Notes under the pieces: model-generated | Seen by the model: only the letters and a program-made list of their open reading frames with translations | The model's database searches: none | What the model was told of the DNA's origin: nothing | Translations under genes and position numbers: made by a program | Shown here: positions 1 through 8,429 of the stretch, in pieces | How positions within the stretch are numbered: position 1 is the first letter of the stretch | How the letters are laid out: each line of letters begins with the position of its first letter | NCBI GenBank assembly: GCA_913060675.1 | Contig: CAJXUS010000003.1 | Span: forward strand, 62,001 to 126,000 | Length of the DNA stretch: 64,000 nt | Reading direction: 5' to 3' | From: an uncultured Rhodospirillales bacterium | GTDB lineage: Bacteria; Pseudomonadota; Alphaproteobacteria; Kiloniellales; Kiloniellaceae

Positions 1-200
1 TGAGATCTATGCTAGGTGGTGAGAAAAATGCCTATCGTGACGCGGTTGTTTTGAATTCAGCTGGCGCCTTAATTGTCGCAGGTATAACCGATGATCTTAA
101 GGAAGCTGCCGTGATCTCGGCTAAAGCGATCGACAGCGGTGCTGCCTTGGCAAAACTTGATGGCCTTGTGTCACTTACAAATGAGGGTTCACCATCGTGA
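1..200 (+). CDS. trpD: Anthranilate phosphoribosyltransferase, C-terminal fragment cut by the window edge
   Basis: Only the last ~65 codons are present; the frame is open through base 1, so the gene begins outside the window. The visible segment [18 protein letters not shown] followed by a hydrophobic AGALIVAG stretch is the typical C-terminal part of TrpD, which joins anthranilate to PRPP in tryptophan synthesis. Its TGA stop (198-200) overlaps the GTG start of trpC, which implies translational coupling. The call rests on this short motif plus the trpC neighbour. Confidence 0.88.
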   Translation, partial: RSMLGGEKNAYRDAVVLNSAGALIVAGITDDLKEAAVISAKAIDSGAALAKLDGLVSLTNEGSPS

Positions 201-991
201 GCGATGTTCTAAAACGTATCTGTGATGACAAACTAGCCTTTGTAAAAGCACGTAAAGAAAACACATCTCTGGCCGACCTTGAAGAACAAGCAAGTAAACA
301 AGCTGCGCCACGTGGTTTTTATCGTGCCCTGAAAGCCAAATACGACCAAGGTCTCTATGGCTTGATTAGTGAGATAAAAAAAGCATCTCCAAGCAAAGGT
401 TTGATCCGGGCGGACTTCGACCCAGCCTCTCTGGCTAAAGCTTATAAAGCTGGTGGTGCCACCTGCTTATCGGTTTTGACAGACGAGCCTTACTTCCAAG
501 GTGCAGATAAATATCTTCTCGAAGCAAGAGCTGCTGTTGACCTCCCAGCCCTTCGCAAAGACTTTATGTTAGAGCCCTATCAAATTGTCGAATCCCGTGC
601 TCTCGGTGCCGATTGTATTTTGCTGATTATGGCGGCGCTTACAAATGAGCAAGCACGCGACTTGGAAGCCCTCGCCTTTGAGCATGGTATGGATGTTCTG
701 GTTGAAGTTCATAATGCAGAAGAACTCGAACGTGCGCTTCAGCATCTTAAGTCCCCCCTTCTAGGGATCAATAATCGAAACCTAAAAACGCTCAAGGTCG
801 ATATTGCGACGACTGAAGATCTCTCTCAGATGGTTCCCCCTGAAAAGCTTCTTATTGCGGAAAGCGGTCTTTACACTCCTGATGACCTGAAGCGTATGAA
901 AGCAACAGGTGCGACAACCTTCCTCATTGGCGAATCTCTCATGCGCCAGGATGATGTCACAGCCGCAACAAAAACACTGTTAGCACAATAA
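197..991 (+). CDS. trpC: Indole-3-glycerol phosphate synthase
   Basis: This 264-residue TIM-barrel enzyme closes CdRP to indole-3-glycerol phosphate in tryptophan synthesis. Family motifs are visible in order: [10 protein letters not shown] near residue 59-68 (catalytic lysine and phosphate site), [11 protein letters not shown] near 120-130, the [12 protein letters not shown] strand, and LIAESGL near the C-terminus. The GTG start at 197 has a GAGGG ribosome site about 9 nt upstream and overlaps the trpD stop. It is monofunctional, not fused to TrpF. moaC follows 36 bp later, so trp and molybdopterin genes probably share a transcript, a common alphaproteobacterial order. Confidence 0.97.
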   Translation: MSDVLKRICDDKLAFVKARKENTSLADLEEQASKQAAPRGFYRALKAKYDQGLYGLISEIKKASPSKGLIRADFDPASLAKAYKAGGATCLSVLTDEPYFQGADKYLLEARAAVDLPALRKDFMLEPYQIVESRALGADCILLIMAALTNEQARDLEALAFEHGMDVLVEVHNAEELERALQHLKSPLLGINNRNLKTLKVDIATTEDLSQMVPPEKLLIAESGLYTPDDLKRMKATGATTFLIGESLMRQDDVTAATKTLLAQ

Positions 992-1027
992 GCACAACCA
1001 ATAGCACCAAACGAAAGAGTTAAGCAG

Positions 1028-1510
1028 ATGTCTGGCAGCACGTTCACGCATTTCGATAAAGAAGGCAAAGCTGTCATGGTGGACGTCTCTGACAAAAAAG
1101 AGACAACACGGACTGCAACAGCCAAGGGACGTGTTCTTGTTCAACCTGAAACCATGAAGTTGATCCAAGAAGGCGGTTTCAAAAAAGGTGATGTCCTATC
1201 TGTCGCGCGCTTGGCTGGTATCATGGGTGCGAAAAAAACACCTGACCTTATCCCGCTCTGTCATCCGCTAATGCTGACTTCCGTCAAAGTCGACTTCGAA
1301 TTACACCCCGATGAAAATGCAATCGATGTTATCGGAACGTGTAAACTGACGGGCCAAACTGGTGTTGAAATGGAAGCACTCACAGCTGTCTCTGTTGCCT
1401 CCCTCACCATTTACGATATGTGCAAAGCCGTAGATAAGGGCATTCAAATCACCGACGTCCGACTTATCAAGAAAACGGGTGGAAAATCCGGTACTTATGA
1501 GGCAAAATGA
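1028..1510 (+). CDS. moaC: Cyclic pyranopterin monophosphate synthase
   Basis: The 160-residue product matches MoaC in full length. MoaC acts with MoaA in the first step of molybdenum cofactor synthesis, turning the GTP-derived intermediate into cyclic pyranopterin monophosphate. Visible motifs are [36 protein letters not shown], the [10 protein letters not shown] helix with its conserved Asp and Lys, and the terminal KTGGKSG loop. The ATG is preceded by an AAAGAG purine run. The stop overlaps the moeA start region (ATGATG), so the two are translationally coupled. Confidence 0.97.
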   Translation: MSGSTFTHFDKEGKAVMVDVSDKKETTRTATAKGRVLVQPETMKLIQEGGFKKGDVLSVARLAGIMGAKKTPDLIPLCHPLMLTSVKVDFELHPDENAIDVIGTCKLTGQTGVEMEALTAVSVASLTIYDMCKAVDKGIQITDVRLIKKTGGKSGTYEAK

Positions 1511-2703
1511 TGTTATCAGTTGAAGAAGCTCTCGAACGCGTACTCGCAGGATTTACTAAGCTGTCTCCTGAGACTGTTTCCCTACACGATGCTCTGGGGC
1601 GCGTTCTTGCCAAAGACATAAAAGCTCGTCTCACCCAGCCACCCACAGATGTATCCGCTATGGATGGATATGCTGTTAGGTCATCGGATATTGCATCAGT
1701 ACCTGTACAGCTAACGGTTCTTGGAGAATCTCCTGCTGGTGGAAGTTTCGATCAAACATTAAAAGCTGGCGAAGCTGTAAGAATTTTCACTGGTGGTCCC
1801 GTTCCTCTTGGGGCGGATTGCATCGTGATACAAGAAAATACCGACCGACAAGATGATCAGGTAACAGTCAAACAAAGCGAACCATCCGGCCGCTATATCC
1901 GTCCTGCTGGCCTTGATTTCAAAGAAGGCCAGGTTGGCCTTGAAAAGGGTACAGTTCTAACGGCCAGAGATCTCGCACTTGCTGCTGCCATGAACCACCC
2001 TTGGCTGGAAGTTTACCGTAAACCCCGGGTTGCCATTCTGGCCACTGGCAACGAGATCGTTCTTCCCGGAGAAACACCGGGGCCAAATCAGATTATCAGC
2101 TCCAATACCACAGCCTTGATGTCTTTTGTACGCGAGTGCGGAGGAGAACCTATTTCCCTGGGAATTGCTCCAGATGATAGCGAAGCCCTCTCAGCAATGG
2201 CCAAAGGGGCCGAAGGCGCAGACCTCCTCCTTACCACAGGCGGTGCCTCTGTCGGTGATCATGATCTTGTCCGCTCTGTCCTTGGCGAACAGGGTTTGGA
2301 GATAGATTTTTGGCGTATTGCCATGCGTCCAGGAAAGCCCCTAATATTTGGAAAATTGGGTAATACACCAATGATCGGCCTCCCTGGGAACCCTGTCTCA
2401 ACCTTGGTATGCGCTTATATCTTTGCCCGCCCTGCCCTTTGGAAAATGACCGGTCAAGACCCCCACTCTGAAAGAGTAGAACGTGTGATCTTGGCAAATG
2501 ATCTCAGCGAGAATGATAAACGCCAAGATTATTTGCGTGCAGAACTGACAACAAATGGCAAAGGCCAGCTCCTTGCGACCCCGTTTAGCCGACAAGATAG
2601 CGCGATGCTTAATTTACTACGCAAAGCGGATTGTCTGCTTATCCGCCCTCCCTTCGCGCCTTCGATTAAGAAAGGTAGCGAAGTAGAGATCATCCGGCTT
2701 TAA
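1507..2703 (+). CDS. moeA: Molybdopterin molybdenumtransferase
   Basis: The 398-residue MoeA inserts molybdate into adenylated molybdopterin. Motifs include SAMDGYAV near residue 55, [14 protein letters not shown], the MoCF-type [13 protein letters not shown] loop, [10 protein letters not shown] and GLPGNPVS. Domain order is MoeA N-terminal, molybdopterin-binding, then C-terminal beta domain. Either of two adjacent ATGs (1507 or 1510) could start it; a GAGG site ends 4 or 7 nt upstream, and 1510 gives the better spacing. It overlaps moaC. About 110 bp separate it from lexA, which has its own promoter. Confidence 0.97.
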   Translation: MMLSVEEALERVLAGFTKLSPETVSLHDALGRVLAKDIKARLTQPPTDVSAMDGYAVRSSDIASVPVQLTVLGESPAGGSFDQTLKAGEAVRIFTGGPVPLGADCIVIQENTDRQDDQVTVKQSEPSGRYIRPAGLDFKEGQVGLEKGTVLTARDLALAAAMNHPWLEVYRKPRVAILATGNEIVLPGETPGPNQIISSNTTALMSFVRECGGEPISLGIAPDDSEALSAMAKGAEGADLLLTTGGASVGDHDLVRSVLGEQGLEIDFWRIAMRPGKPLIFGKLGNTPMIGLPGNPVSTLVCAYIFARPALWKMTGQDPHSERVERVILANDLSENDKRQDYLRAELTTNGKGQLLATPFSRQDSAMLNLLRKADCLLIRPPFAPSIKKGSEVEIIRL

Positions 2704-2728
2704 GCTCTCTCCAGCCGCATTTTAGACC

Positions 2729-2757
2729 TTGACCCCAGAAGAGAACCAAAGTAGAAC
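2729..2757 (+). promoter_or_regulatory. lexA promoter with alphaproteobacterial SOS box
   Basis: A direct repeat GAAC-N7-GAAC lies at 2743-2757, exactly the LexA box used in alphaproteobacteria. A plausible promoter has -35 TTGACC at 2729-2734, a 17-bp spacer and -10 TAGAAC at 2752-2757, so the box would cover the spacer and -10. This fits LexA autorepression. The box is read directly; the promoter hexamers are inferred, and the -10 is imperfect. Confidence 0.8.
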
Positions 2758-2784
2758 AAAGTATATGTTTTTGTTTTGTTCTAC
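2751..2784. repeat. 10-bp perfect inverted repeat downstream of the SOS box
   Basis: GTAGAACAAA at 2751-2760 is repeated in inverse orientation as TTTGTTCTAC at 2775-2784, with 14 bp between. The left arm contains the second GAAC of the SOS box. The right arm carries a GTTC that also forms an imperfect GTTT-N7-GTTC box (2767-2781). It could be a second LexA contact or an mRNA leader hairpin. Confidence 0.75.
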
Positions 2785-2817
2785 TGACAAAACGTAATTA
2801 TATTCGGGGGAATGTCG

Positions 2818-3531
2818 ATGCTGACCAAGAAACAACGCGAGCTTCTACTATATATTCGGGATCATCTATCTCGAACAGGAGTTTCTCCATCTTTTGATGA
2901 GATGAAGGATGCGTTAAGCTTGAAGTCAAAATCAGGTATCCATAGACTTGTTACCGCCCTTGAAGAACGCGGTTTCATTCGACGCTTGGCTCATCGCGCC
3001 CGCGCCGTAGAAGTTCTTCGGTTACCTGAAGACCTTGGTCCTGTTCCTCAAACGACAGCAGCCAATACTGCACCCAGCATATCCAATAGTAACCCCCTAC
3101 TATCCTCGGATGTACAAGCCGCAAATCAATCTTTATTGGAAAATGATACCGTACAACTCCCCCTTTACGGTAAGATTGCCGCAGGTACACCTATCGAGGC
3201 TTTAAACGATCCAGCTTCCTATGTTGATGTACCAACTGGCCTCATCGGTCGTGGGGATCATTACGCTCTCACAGTGGAGGGTGATTCAATGATTGAAGCC
3301 GGAATTCTCGATGGTGATACTGTTCTCATTCAACGTTGTGATGTCATTGAGAATGGCCAGATCGGGGTCGCATTTGTCGACAATGTTGAAGCCACTCTTA
3401 AACATGTAAGACGTCAAAGCGGTAAGATTGAACTCGAACCAGCAAATGCGTCATACGAAACCAAAGTCTATGATGCTGGTCGTGTACAGGTACAAGGCAA
3501 ACTCGTTGGCCTACTCAGGCAATACCACTAA
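2818..3531 (+). CDS. lexA: LexA repressor and self-cleaving protease of the SOS response
   Basis: The start at 2818 (MLTKKQRELL) is chosen over the in-frame ATG at 2812 because GGGGGA sits 6 nt before it and family members begin this way. The product has 237 residues. Residues 1-65 form the winged-helix DNA-binding domain, with the SGIHRLVTALEERGFIRRL recognition region. A linker rich in Ser, Asn and Pro (about 72-110) follows. The protease domain shows the Ala122-Gly123 cleavage site in KIAAGTP, nucleophile Ser157 in EGDSMIE and Lys195 in EATLKHV; the Ser-Lys spacing of 38 equals that of E. coli. It represses its own promoter and other SOS genes. Confidence 0.97.
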   Translation: MLTKKQRELLLYIRDHLSRTGVSPSFDEMKDALSLKSKSGIHRLVTALEERGFIRRLAHRARAVEVLRLPEDLGPVPQTTAANTAPSISNSNPLLSSDVQAANQSLLENDTVQLPLYGKIAAGTPIEALNDPASYVDVPTGLIGRGDHYALTVEGDSMIEAGILDGDTVLIQRCDVIENGQIGVAFVDNVEATLKHVRRQSGKIELEPANASYETKVYDAGRVQVQGKLVGLLRQYH

Positions 3532-3544
3532 AGTTTCGCGTTCT

Positions 3545-3585
3545 ATATGTTAATGCGATGGATCTATAGCGTTAACATATTTTGA
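3545..3585. terminator. Bidirectional terminator between lexA and comEC
   Basis: ATATGTTAATGC (3545-3556) pairs with GCGTTAACATAT (3569-3580) to form a 12-bp stem with one wobble. T's follow on the plus side (TTTTGATAA). It lies in the 74-bp gap between the two convergent genes. Confidence 0.55.
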
Positions 3586-3605
3586 TAATACCCGAATTAC
3601 TTGAG

Positions 3606-5666
3606 CTACTTTACCCATGGTCTCTCTCCAGTATTATCGTGTACATTTTCCACCTTAGGCCCCAAAGGTGAGAATTTTATACTGTGAACACCTTTTTTTC
3701 TTAAATCCCAATAATCTAGAACCAAAAGTTCCTTGCCCTGGCACCAACCAGGAGATTTTAACGTCGTAATAATGTAATCAGCTTTTACACAATCGTCCTT
3801 AAAAGCGCTCCCGTTCAGTATAAAAGACGTCGTTTTTCCCTCTGCCTTATACAAGCAAGCACTTTCATCGCACCTAAAAATATCGTCGGGTAATTCACGC
3901 CAGTCTCTGGTGTTGCTAACGGCTAAATTTTGCTTCCAAACCTTGGATGTAAACCGTGCTTTTCGTGTATGATTAATAAAGAGTTCATTATCCCTCCGAA
4001 TAGCAATCAATCCCGTTTTGCCATCTACGACGACATCCAGTCGGCGCTCTGTTATGCCAAGAAAAAGGATAAAAATGACAATAGGTATGGCCCCTAAAAT
4101 TCGCATAGGGTGCTTAATCAGGCATATCCATAAGCCACCAAGGGACACCAAGGCCAGATACTCAACGGGAAAAGCGGATACTTTTAACTGTCCCTTAGGT
4201 ATGGAAGCCACCAATTCAGCAAGCCATAATAAGAATTTGAAAGCCCACCCCAGCGGTACCAAAGACAAGCCCTCTAATCCAAAAGGCATCAGGACATAAC
4301 TCAAAAGCACGAGAGGCATAAGCACCAGTGCGGTAAAGGGAACCGCAATAAGATTGGCTAAAATCCCAAAAAGAGGAAGACTATGGAAATGGTACAAAAC
4401 AAAGGGTGCTGTTGCGAGAGAGGCAATGAGAGAACAAATAACGGTTACCTTTAACCCAACAAGGATTCTCACGAGAAGTGACTTACTCCTCTCGTTCTTA
4501 TCGTAATATTCGAAAACAGCGACCAAAGCGATAACAGCTGCAAAAGATAGTTGAAAGCTTGCAGAAATCAGAACTTCAGGGGTCAGCACAAGTAAGACAA
4601 GTGCAGCTACAGATACCGTTCTCATCGAGATCGCTTGCCTGTCGAGAATAATGGCAAGAAGAGATACACCTGCCATCATATAAGCACGCTGTGCAGACAG
4701 AGGCATTGCAATCAACTCTAGATATCCATAACAAATAATGAGAGTTAAAAGAGCTGAGATCTTCTTGATTGGATAGTTAAGAGCCAAGGGTTGAATGGAA
4801 GCCATAAAAAGACGAAGAGAGAAGAATATGATTCCAGCAACCAGCCCCATATGTAACCCGGATATAGCCAATAGATGTGCCAATCCAGCTTTACGAATAT
4901 TATTTTTTGCTTTGTTTGAAATCCCGCCCTTTTGGCCAGTTAAAAATGTAATTGCGAGATCGCGCTCATCGTCTTCCAAATGGGTTTCGATTTTTTGAAC
5001 AATTTTATTTCGCAAACCATTCCAAAAAAGATCCATACGTAATGGACCATTAGGATCATTGCCAATACTCTCCACCTTGCCCCAGATATAACCCACGGCT
5101 CCTATTTGTTTATAATAGGCATACCGAGCAAAATTAAACCCTGAGGGTAAGAGCGGTTGAGTTGGAGGCTTGAGTACCACACGGGCTCTTATTCTTTCAC
5201 CTACTTCTATATCCTTTTGACGGATGTTTGACCGCAATCGGATGTATTTGGGGATTGGTTGATTTTTAAATCCACGATCTCCTAAGTTCCCAAGGATGTA
5301 TCGCTGCCCTGGTGATGAAGGTTCAATGGAGACAATTGAACCTTCAATAAAACGCGGACCAATCTCATAGTTAAGTACAGGAGTACGGACAATAAACGAA
5401 TGAATTGTCGCAAGGCTAACGCCTGAAGAAATTAGTGTGAGGACGATCAAACAGAGCCAAGGCTTGGTACTAGAACCTTTACTATACCGACTAAAGGTCA
5501 CGCATAACCAAAGTATAAAACTTATTCCTGATACTAGATATATATCTGGCTCATAGGGTAATGAAAAATACAATGCAATCCCAAGGGCAATAAAGACCGG
5601 AAGCCAATTTAACATCCTTGTTCTTTCACCTTCGAAAACAGAGCTTATATACTGATATAATTGCAC
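3606..5666 (-). CDS. comEC: ComEC/Rec2-family DNA-uptake channel protein
   Basis: This 686-residue protein has many membrane segments. The N-terminal part holds two hydrophobic helices and a DUF4131-like soluble domain. The Competence domain carries the hallmark AHLLAISGLHMGLVAG. ComEC forms the inner-membrane channel for single-stranded DNA in natural transformation. The last ~150 residues correspond to the place of the metallo-beta-lactamase domain but contain no HxHxDH; instead they show paired cysteines (RCDESAC, DDC, PGWC). The start is GTG at 5666; ATG at 5615 is an alternative but would lose a conserved GER segment. No pilus genes are nearby, so competence itself is not shown. Confidence 0.9.
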   Translation of the reverse strand: MQLYQYISSVFEGERTRMLNWLPVFIALGIALYFSLPYEPDIYLVSGISFILWLCVTFSRYSKGSSTKPWLCLIVLTLISSGVSLATIHSFIVRTPVLNYEIGPRFIEGSIVSIEPSSPGQRYILGNLGDRGFKNQPIPKYIRLRSNIRQKDIEVGERIRARVVLKPPTQPLLPSGFNFARYAYYKQIGAVGYIWGKVESIGNDPNGPLRMDLFWNGLRNKIVQKIETHLEDDERDLAITFLTGQKGGISNKAKNNIRKAGLAHLLAISGLHMGLVAGIIFFSLRLFMASIQPLALNYPIKKISALLTLIICYGYLELIAMPLSAQRAYMMAGVSLLAIILDRQAISMRTVSVAALVLLVLTPEVLISASFQLSFAAVIALVAVFEYYDKNERSKSLLVRILVGLKVTVICSLIASLATAPFVLYHFHSLPLFGILANLIAVPFTALVLMPLVLLSYVLMPFGLEGLSLVPLGWAFKFLLWLAELVASIPKGQLKVSAFPVEYLALVSLGGLWICLIKHPMRILGAIPIVIFILFLGITERRLDVVVDGKTGLIAIRRDNELFINHTRKARFTSKVWKQNLAVSNTRDWRELPDDIFRCDESACLYKAEGKTTSFILNGSAFKDDCVKADYIITTLKSPGWCQGKELLVLDYWDLRKKGVHSIKFSPLGPKVENVHDNTGERPWVK

Positions 5667-5880
5667 CCAGCCTATCTTTCTTCTCCCCCCAATTTCAAGT
5701 CACCGATTAGAGTACCCAGCACTCATAGAATATGCTCACAACAAAAATAACAACCAAAACTGGTATTTTTACCGCAACCTCAATATTTTCTCTATATTTT
5801 GATACCGGAAGAGAAAATTTTCCGTAGATATTATTGTCATCATCGGATACTAAGATCTCGTCTTATCAATAGATGAGACA
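5667..5880. other. Divergent intergenic region between comEC and the riboswitch
   Basis: These 214 bp should hold the promoters for comEC (leftward) and the riboswitch-ribH unit (rightward). The stretch is AT-rich. A TTTCTCT/AGAGAAA inverted pair lies around 5788-5816. I could not assign -35/-10 hexamers with confidence and see no coding region. Confidence 0.4.
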
Positions 5881-6026
5881 AGTTCTCGGGGCGGGGCGAA
5901 ATTCCCCACCGGCGGTGATAACATTGTTGCTTAAGCCCGCGAGCGCTTTTCGGCTCCCATCCGAAAAGGTCAGCAGACTTGGTGTAATTCCGAGGCCGAC
6001 GGTTATAGTCCGGATGGTAGAGAACG
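5881..6026 (+). ncRNA. FMN riboswitch (RFN element)
   Basis: The aptamer consensus is plain: TTCTCGGGGCGGGG at 5883-5896, GAAATTCCCCACCGGCGGT just after, then GGTCAGCAGACTTGGTG, AATTCCGAGGCCGACGGT, ATAGTCCGGATG and the closing GAGAA at 6020-6024, which pairs with TTCTC at 5883-5887 to form P1. A variable P2-P3 arm (about 5925-5970) includes CGAGCGCTTTTCGGCTC. RFN elements bind flavin mononucleotide and shut off riboflavin genes. It sits directly before ribH, so the logic is feedback control of lumazine synthase. Confidence 0.96.
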
Positions 6027-6036
6027 GAGTGGTGAG

Positions 6037-6059
6037 ACCCCAACATGTATTGTCGGGGT
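6037..6059 (+). promoter_or_regulatory. Expression-platform hairpin of the FMN riboswitch
   Basis: ACCCC (6037-6041) and GGGGT (6055-6059) pair and extend inward with ACA/TGT, with one mismatch. It sits between the aptamer and ribH. No U-run follows directly. A TTCTC copy at 6082-6086 followed by GTTTT could pair with the 3' strand of P1, suggesting a transcriptional switch (see findings). Confidence 0.5.
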
Positions 6060-6111
6060 TATATCATTGCGTACGCCCTGATTCTCGTTTTAAGTTTGAT
6101 TGGAAAAATCG

Positions 6112-6600
6112 ATGAATCAGAAGTCAAATAATAAATTTCCCAGCGGTACTCTTGAAGACATGAACTTTGCCTTCATACAGGCTCAATGGCATGGTGACAT
6201 TGTCGGCAATTGTCGAACTGCTTTTCTAAACGAAATTGAAAATCGGACCAATGGTTCTGCTAGCGTAGAGGTCTTTGACGTCCCTGGTGCGCTAGAGATA
6301 CCGCTTGTGGCAAGAAAATTAGCCAAAACGGGCCGGTTTGCTGCGATCGTTGGTGCAGCTTTCGTCGTAGATGGAGGCATTTATCGACATGAGTTTGTTT
6401 CTCAAACCGTAATTTCAGGCATGATGCAAGCACAAATGGACACTGACATCCCGGTTTTAAGTGCTGTATTAACGCCCCATCACTTCCATAACTCAGAAGA
6501 ACATCATCACTTCTTTCTTGAGCACTTCAAGATAAAAGGCAAAGAAGTAGCAGATGCGTGTCTCTCCATATCAGCCCTTCACAGGGAACTGGAAAGTTAA
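6112..6600 (+). CDS. ribH: 6,7-dimethyl-8-ribityllumazine synthase, type II (RibH2-like)
   Basis: Lumazine synthase condenses the pyrimidine intermediate with dihydroxybutanone phosphate in the penultimate step of riboflavin synthesis. The ATG at 6112 follows GGAAA by 5 nt; a TTG at 6100 is less likely. The 162-residue protein has AQWHGDI, VPGALEIPL, VVDGGIYRHEFV and LTPHHFHNSEEHHHFF. The GGIYRHEFV form in place of the usual GxTxHFDYV, and the His-rich C-terminal segment, match the decameric type II enzyme known as RibH2 in Brucella and Mesorhizobium. It stands alone, with no ribD, ribE or ribBA beside it, and is under its own FMN riboswitch. Confidence 0.93.
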   Translation: MNQKSNNKFPSGTLEDMNFAFIQAQWHGDIVGNCRTAFLNEIENRTNGSASVEVFDVPGALEIPLVARKLAKTGRFAAIVGAAFVVDGGIYRHEFVSQTVISGMMQAQMDTDIPVLSAVLTPHHFHNSEEHHHFFLEHFKIKGKEVADACLSISALHRELES

Positions 6601-6608
6601 CTGTAAAG

Positions 6609-6651
6609 AGGAACCCGGTTCTGGCCCTTACCGGGTTCCTTAAAATTTTTA
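6609..6651 (+). terminator. Rho-independent terminator after ribH
   Basis: GGAACCCGG (6610-6618) and CCGGGTTCC (6631-6639) form a perfect 9-bp stem with a 12-nt loop, followed by TTAAAATTTTT. It begins 9 bp after the ribH stop and makes riboswitch-ribH a self-contained unit. Confidence 0.9.
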
Positions 6652-6901
6652 TAACATAGACGATGCCCTTTAAATAAAGCCACCTCAAATGGCTCTAGAC
6701 ATAGCCCTTTGAAATTTTTGTAACTCCATAAATAGTCAGGGTAATTCGAACTTCATTTGCGATATCCGACACGATATGCTACATATCTGTCGAAACAGAA
6801 GTCTCTGTTGTTCCTAGATGGACTTGAACTTGCTCCACAATATCCCGAACAACCACTACTGAGACAAATACCCAAACACTCTTGATTTATGAAAGATCAT
6901 C
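6652..6901. other. Gene-free leader region of gltX
   Basis: About 250 bp without a credible coding frame. A small AGCCA/TGGCT hairpin lies near 6677-6692. The gltX promoter must be here, but I cannot assign convincing hexamers. A GAAAG purine run immediately precedes gltX. Confidence 0.4.
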
Positions 6902-8317
6902 ATGAGCCAGCCCACGAAACAGGTTGTAACCCGTTTTGCCCCTTCACCAACCGGATTTTTACACATTGGTGGGGCCCGTACTGCACTATTTAACTGGCTA
7001 TTTGCTAAACACCATGGTGGTAAATATCTTCTGCGTATCGAAGATACTGACAGAAAAAGATCAACACCTGAAGCTATTGAAGCTATTATCGATGGGCTCA
7101 ACTGGCTTGGTCTAAACCATGATGATGAAATCACTTACCAATTTGCTGGCGCCAGCAGACACCAAGAAGTGGCAAATCAACTTCTGGTCGAAGGCAAAGC
7201 CTACCATTGCTATTGCAGCCCAGAAGAACTGACAGAAATGCGGGAAAAGGCAAAAGCAGAAGGCCGCCCCATGAAATACGACGGCCGTTGGCGCGATCGT
7301 CCAGTATCTGAAGCTCCCGAAGGTGTGCCCCCTGTTGTCCGCTTAAAAATGCCACAAGATGGCGAAACTGTAATCAAGGATTTGGTACAGGGCGATGTAA
7401 CGGTCGCCAACAGTCAACTCGATGACATGATTTTGCTTCGTGCAGACGGCACCCCAACTTATATGCTCTCTGTTGTTGTTGATGACCATGATATGGGCAT
7501 TACCCACGTCATCAGGGGCGATGATCATCTGACCAACGCTTTTCGCCAGGTTCAGCTTTTTAAGGCTATGGACTGGGATCTTCCTGAGTTTGCACACATC
7601 CCCCTTATTCACGGCGCAGACGGGGCAAAATTGTCTAAACGTCATGGCGCCCTTGGGGTCGAAGCCTATCGTGATGAAATGGGTTATCTTCCAGAAGCTC
7701 TCAGAAATTATCTTCTTCGCTTGGGTTGGGGACATGGCGATGAAGAAGTTATTTCCACAGAACAAGCTATTGAATGGTTTGATGTAGATAGCGTCGGGAA
7801 ATCCCCTTCCCGTTTTGATTTTGCCAAACTAGAAAACCTAAATGGGATTTACATTCGCAATGCAGATAATAGCTATCTGACCGACATAATCGCGCCTCTT
7901 ATCACAAAAAACGAAGGCGTAATTATTGCCGACGATGGAAGAGCTAAATTAACCAGCGGAATGTCAGGTCTAAAAGAGCGTGCTAAGACGGTAAATGAAT
8001 TAGCTGAAAGTGCTGCTTTCTATGTAAGAGCAAGACCACTTTCCTTAAATGCCAAAGCCGAAAAACTTCTTTCTGATGATGGTAAGGAAAATTTGAAAAA
8101 TCTGTTGCCTGTATTAAAAGAGGTTACAGAGTGGAAAGAAGAAATCCTGGAAACAACGGTTAAAACATTTGCGGAAGAGAACGAGATCAAGCTTGGTAAA
8201 GTTGCTCAACCTCTTCGTGCAGTCCTAAGCGGTTCTAATGTTTCTCCTGGAATTTTCGACGTAATGGATATCCTGGGTCGGGAAGAATCAATTAACAGAA
8301 TTACAGATCAAATCTAA
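6902..8317 (+). CDS. gltX: Glutamyl-tRNA synthetase
   Basis: This 471-residue class I aminoacyl-tRNA synthetase charges tRNA-Glu. It has the HIGH-type motif HIGG at residues 21-24 within [19 protein letters not shown], and the KMSKS-type KLSKR at 243-247. The cysteine cluster YHCYCSPEE (101-109) lies in the zinc-binding position. Length is normal for a bacterial discriminating GluRS. The start ATG follows GAAAGATCATC. gltA follows after 112 bp on the same strand, a frequent alphaproteobacterial pair. Confidence 0.97.
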   Translation: MSQPTKQVVTRFAPSPTGFLHIGGARTALFNWLFAKHHGGKYLLRIEDTDRKRSTPEAIEAIIDGLNWLGLNHDDEITYQFAGASRHQEVANQLLVEGKAYHCYCSPEELTEMREKAKAEGRPMKYDGRWRDRPVSEAPEGVPPVVRLKMPQDGETVIKDLVQGDVTVANSQLDDMILLRADGTPTYMLSVVVDDHDMGITHVIRGDDHLTNAFRQVQLFKAMDWDLPEFAHIPLIHGADGAKLSKRHGALGVEAYRDEMGYLPEALRNYLLRLGWGHGDEEVISTEQAIEWFDVDSVGKSPSRFDFAKLENLNGIYIRNADNSYLTDIIAPLITKNEGVIIADDGRAKLTSGMSGLKERAKTVNELAESAAFYVRARPLSLNAKAEKLLSDDGKENLKNLLPVLKEVTEWKEEILETTVKTFAEENEIKLGKVAQPLRAVLSGSNVSPGIFDVMDILGREESINRITDQI

Positions 8318-8429
8318 GGATGTAGATAATCTAAAAATATTGCAGCGCACAATTTGATCTTAAGTAGTAAAAGTACTATGCTGCTGCGCAACAAACCAGT
8401 AAAAATAACAAAGAGCAGAGGTTCCAAAA

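Noticed and set aside
8360..8400. Hairpin-like sequence between gltX and gltA as a terminator
   Set aside because: The TAGTA/TACTA stem is only 5 bp and no U-run follows; the longer GC-rich pair around it does not match properly.
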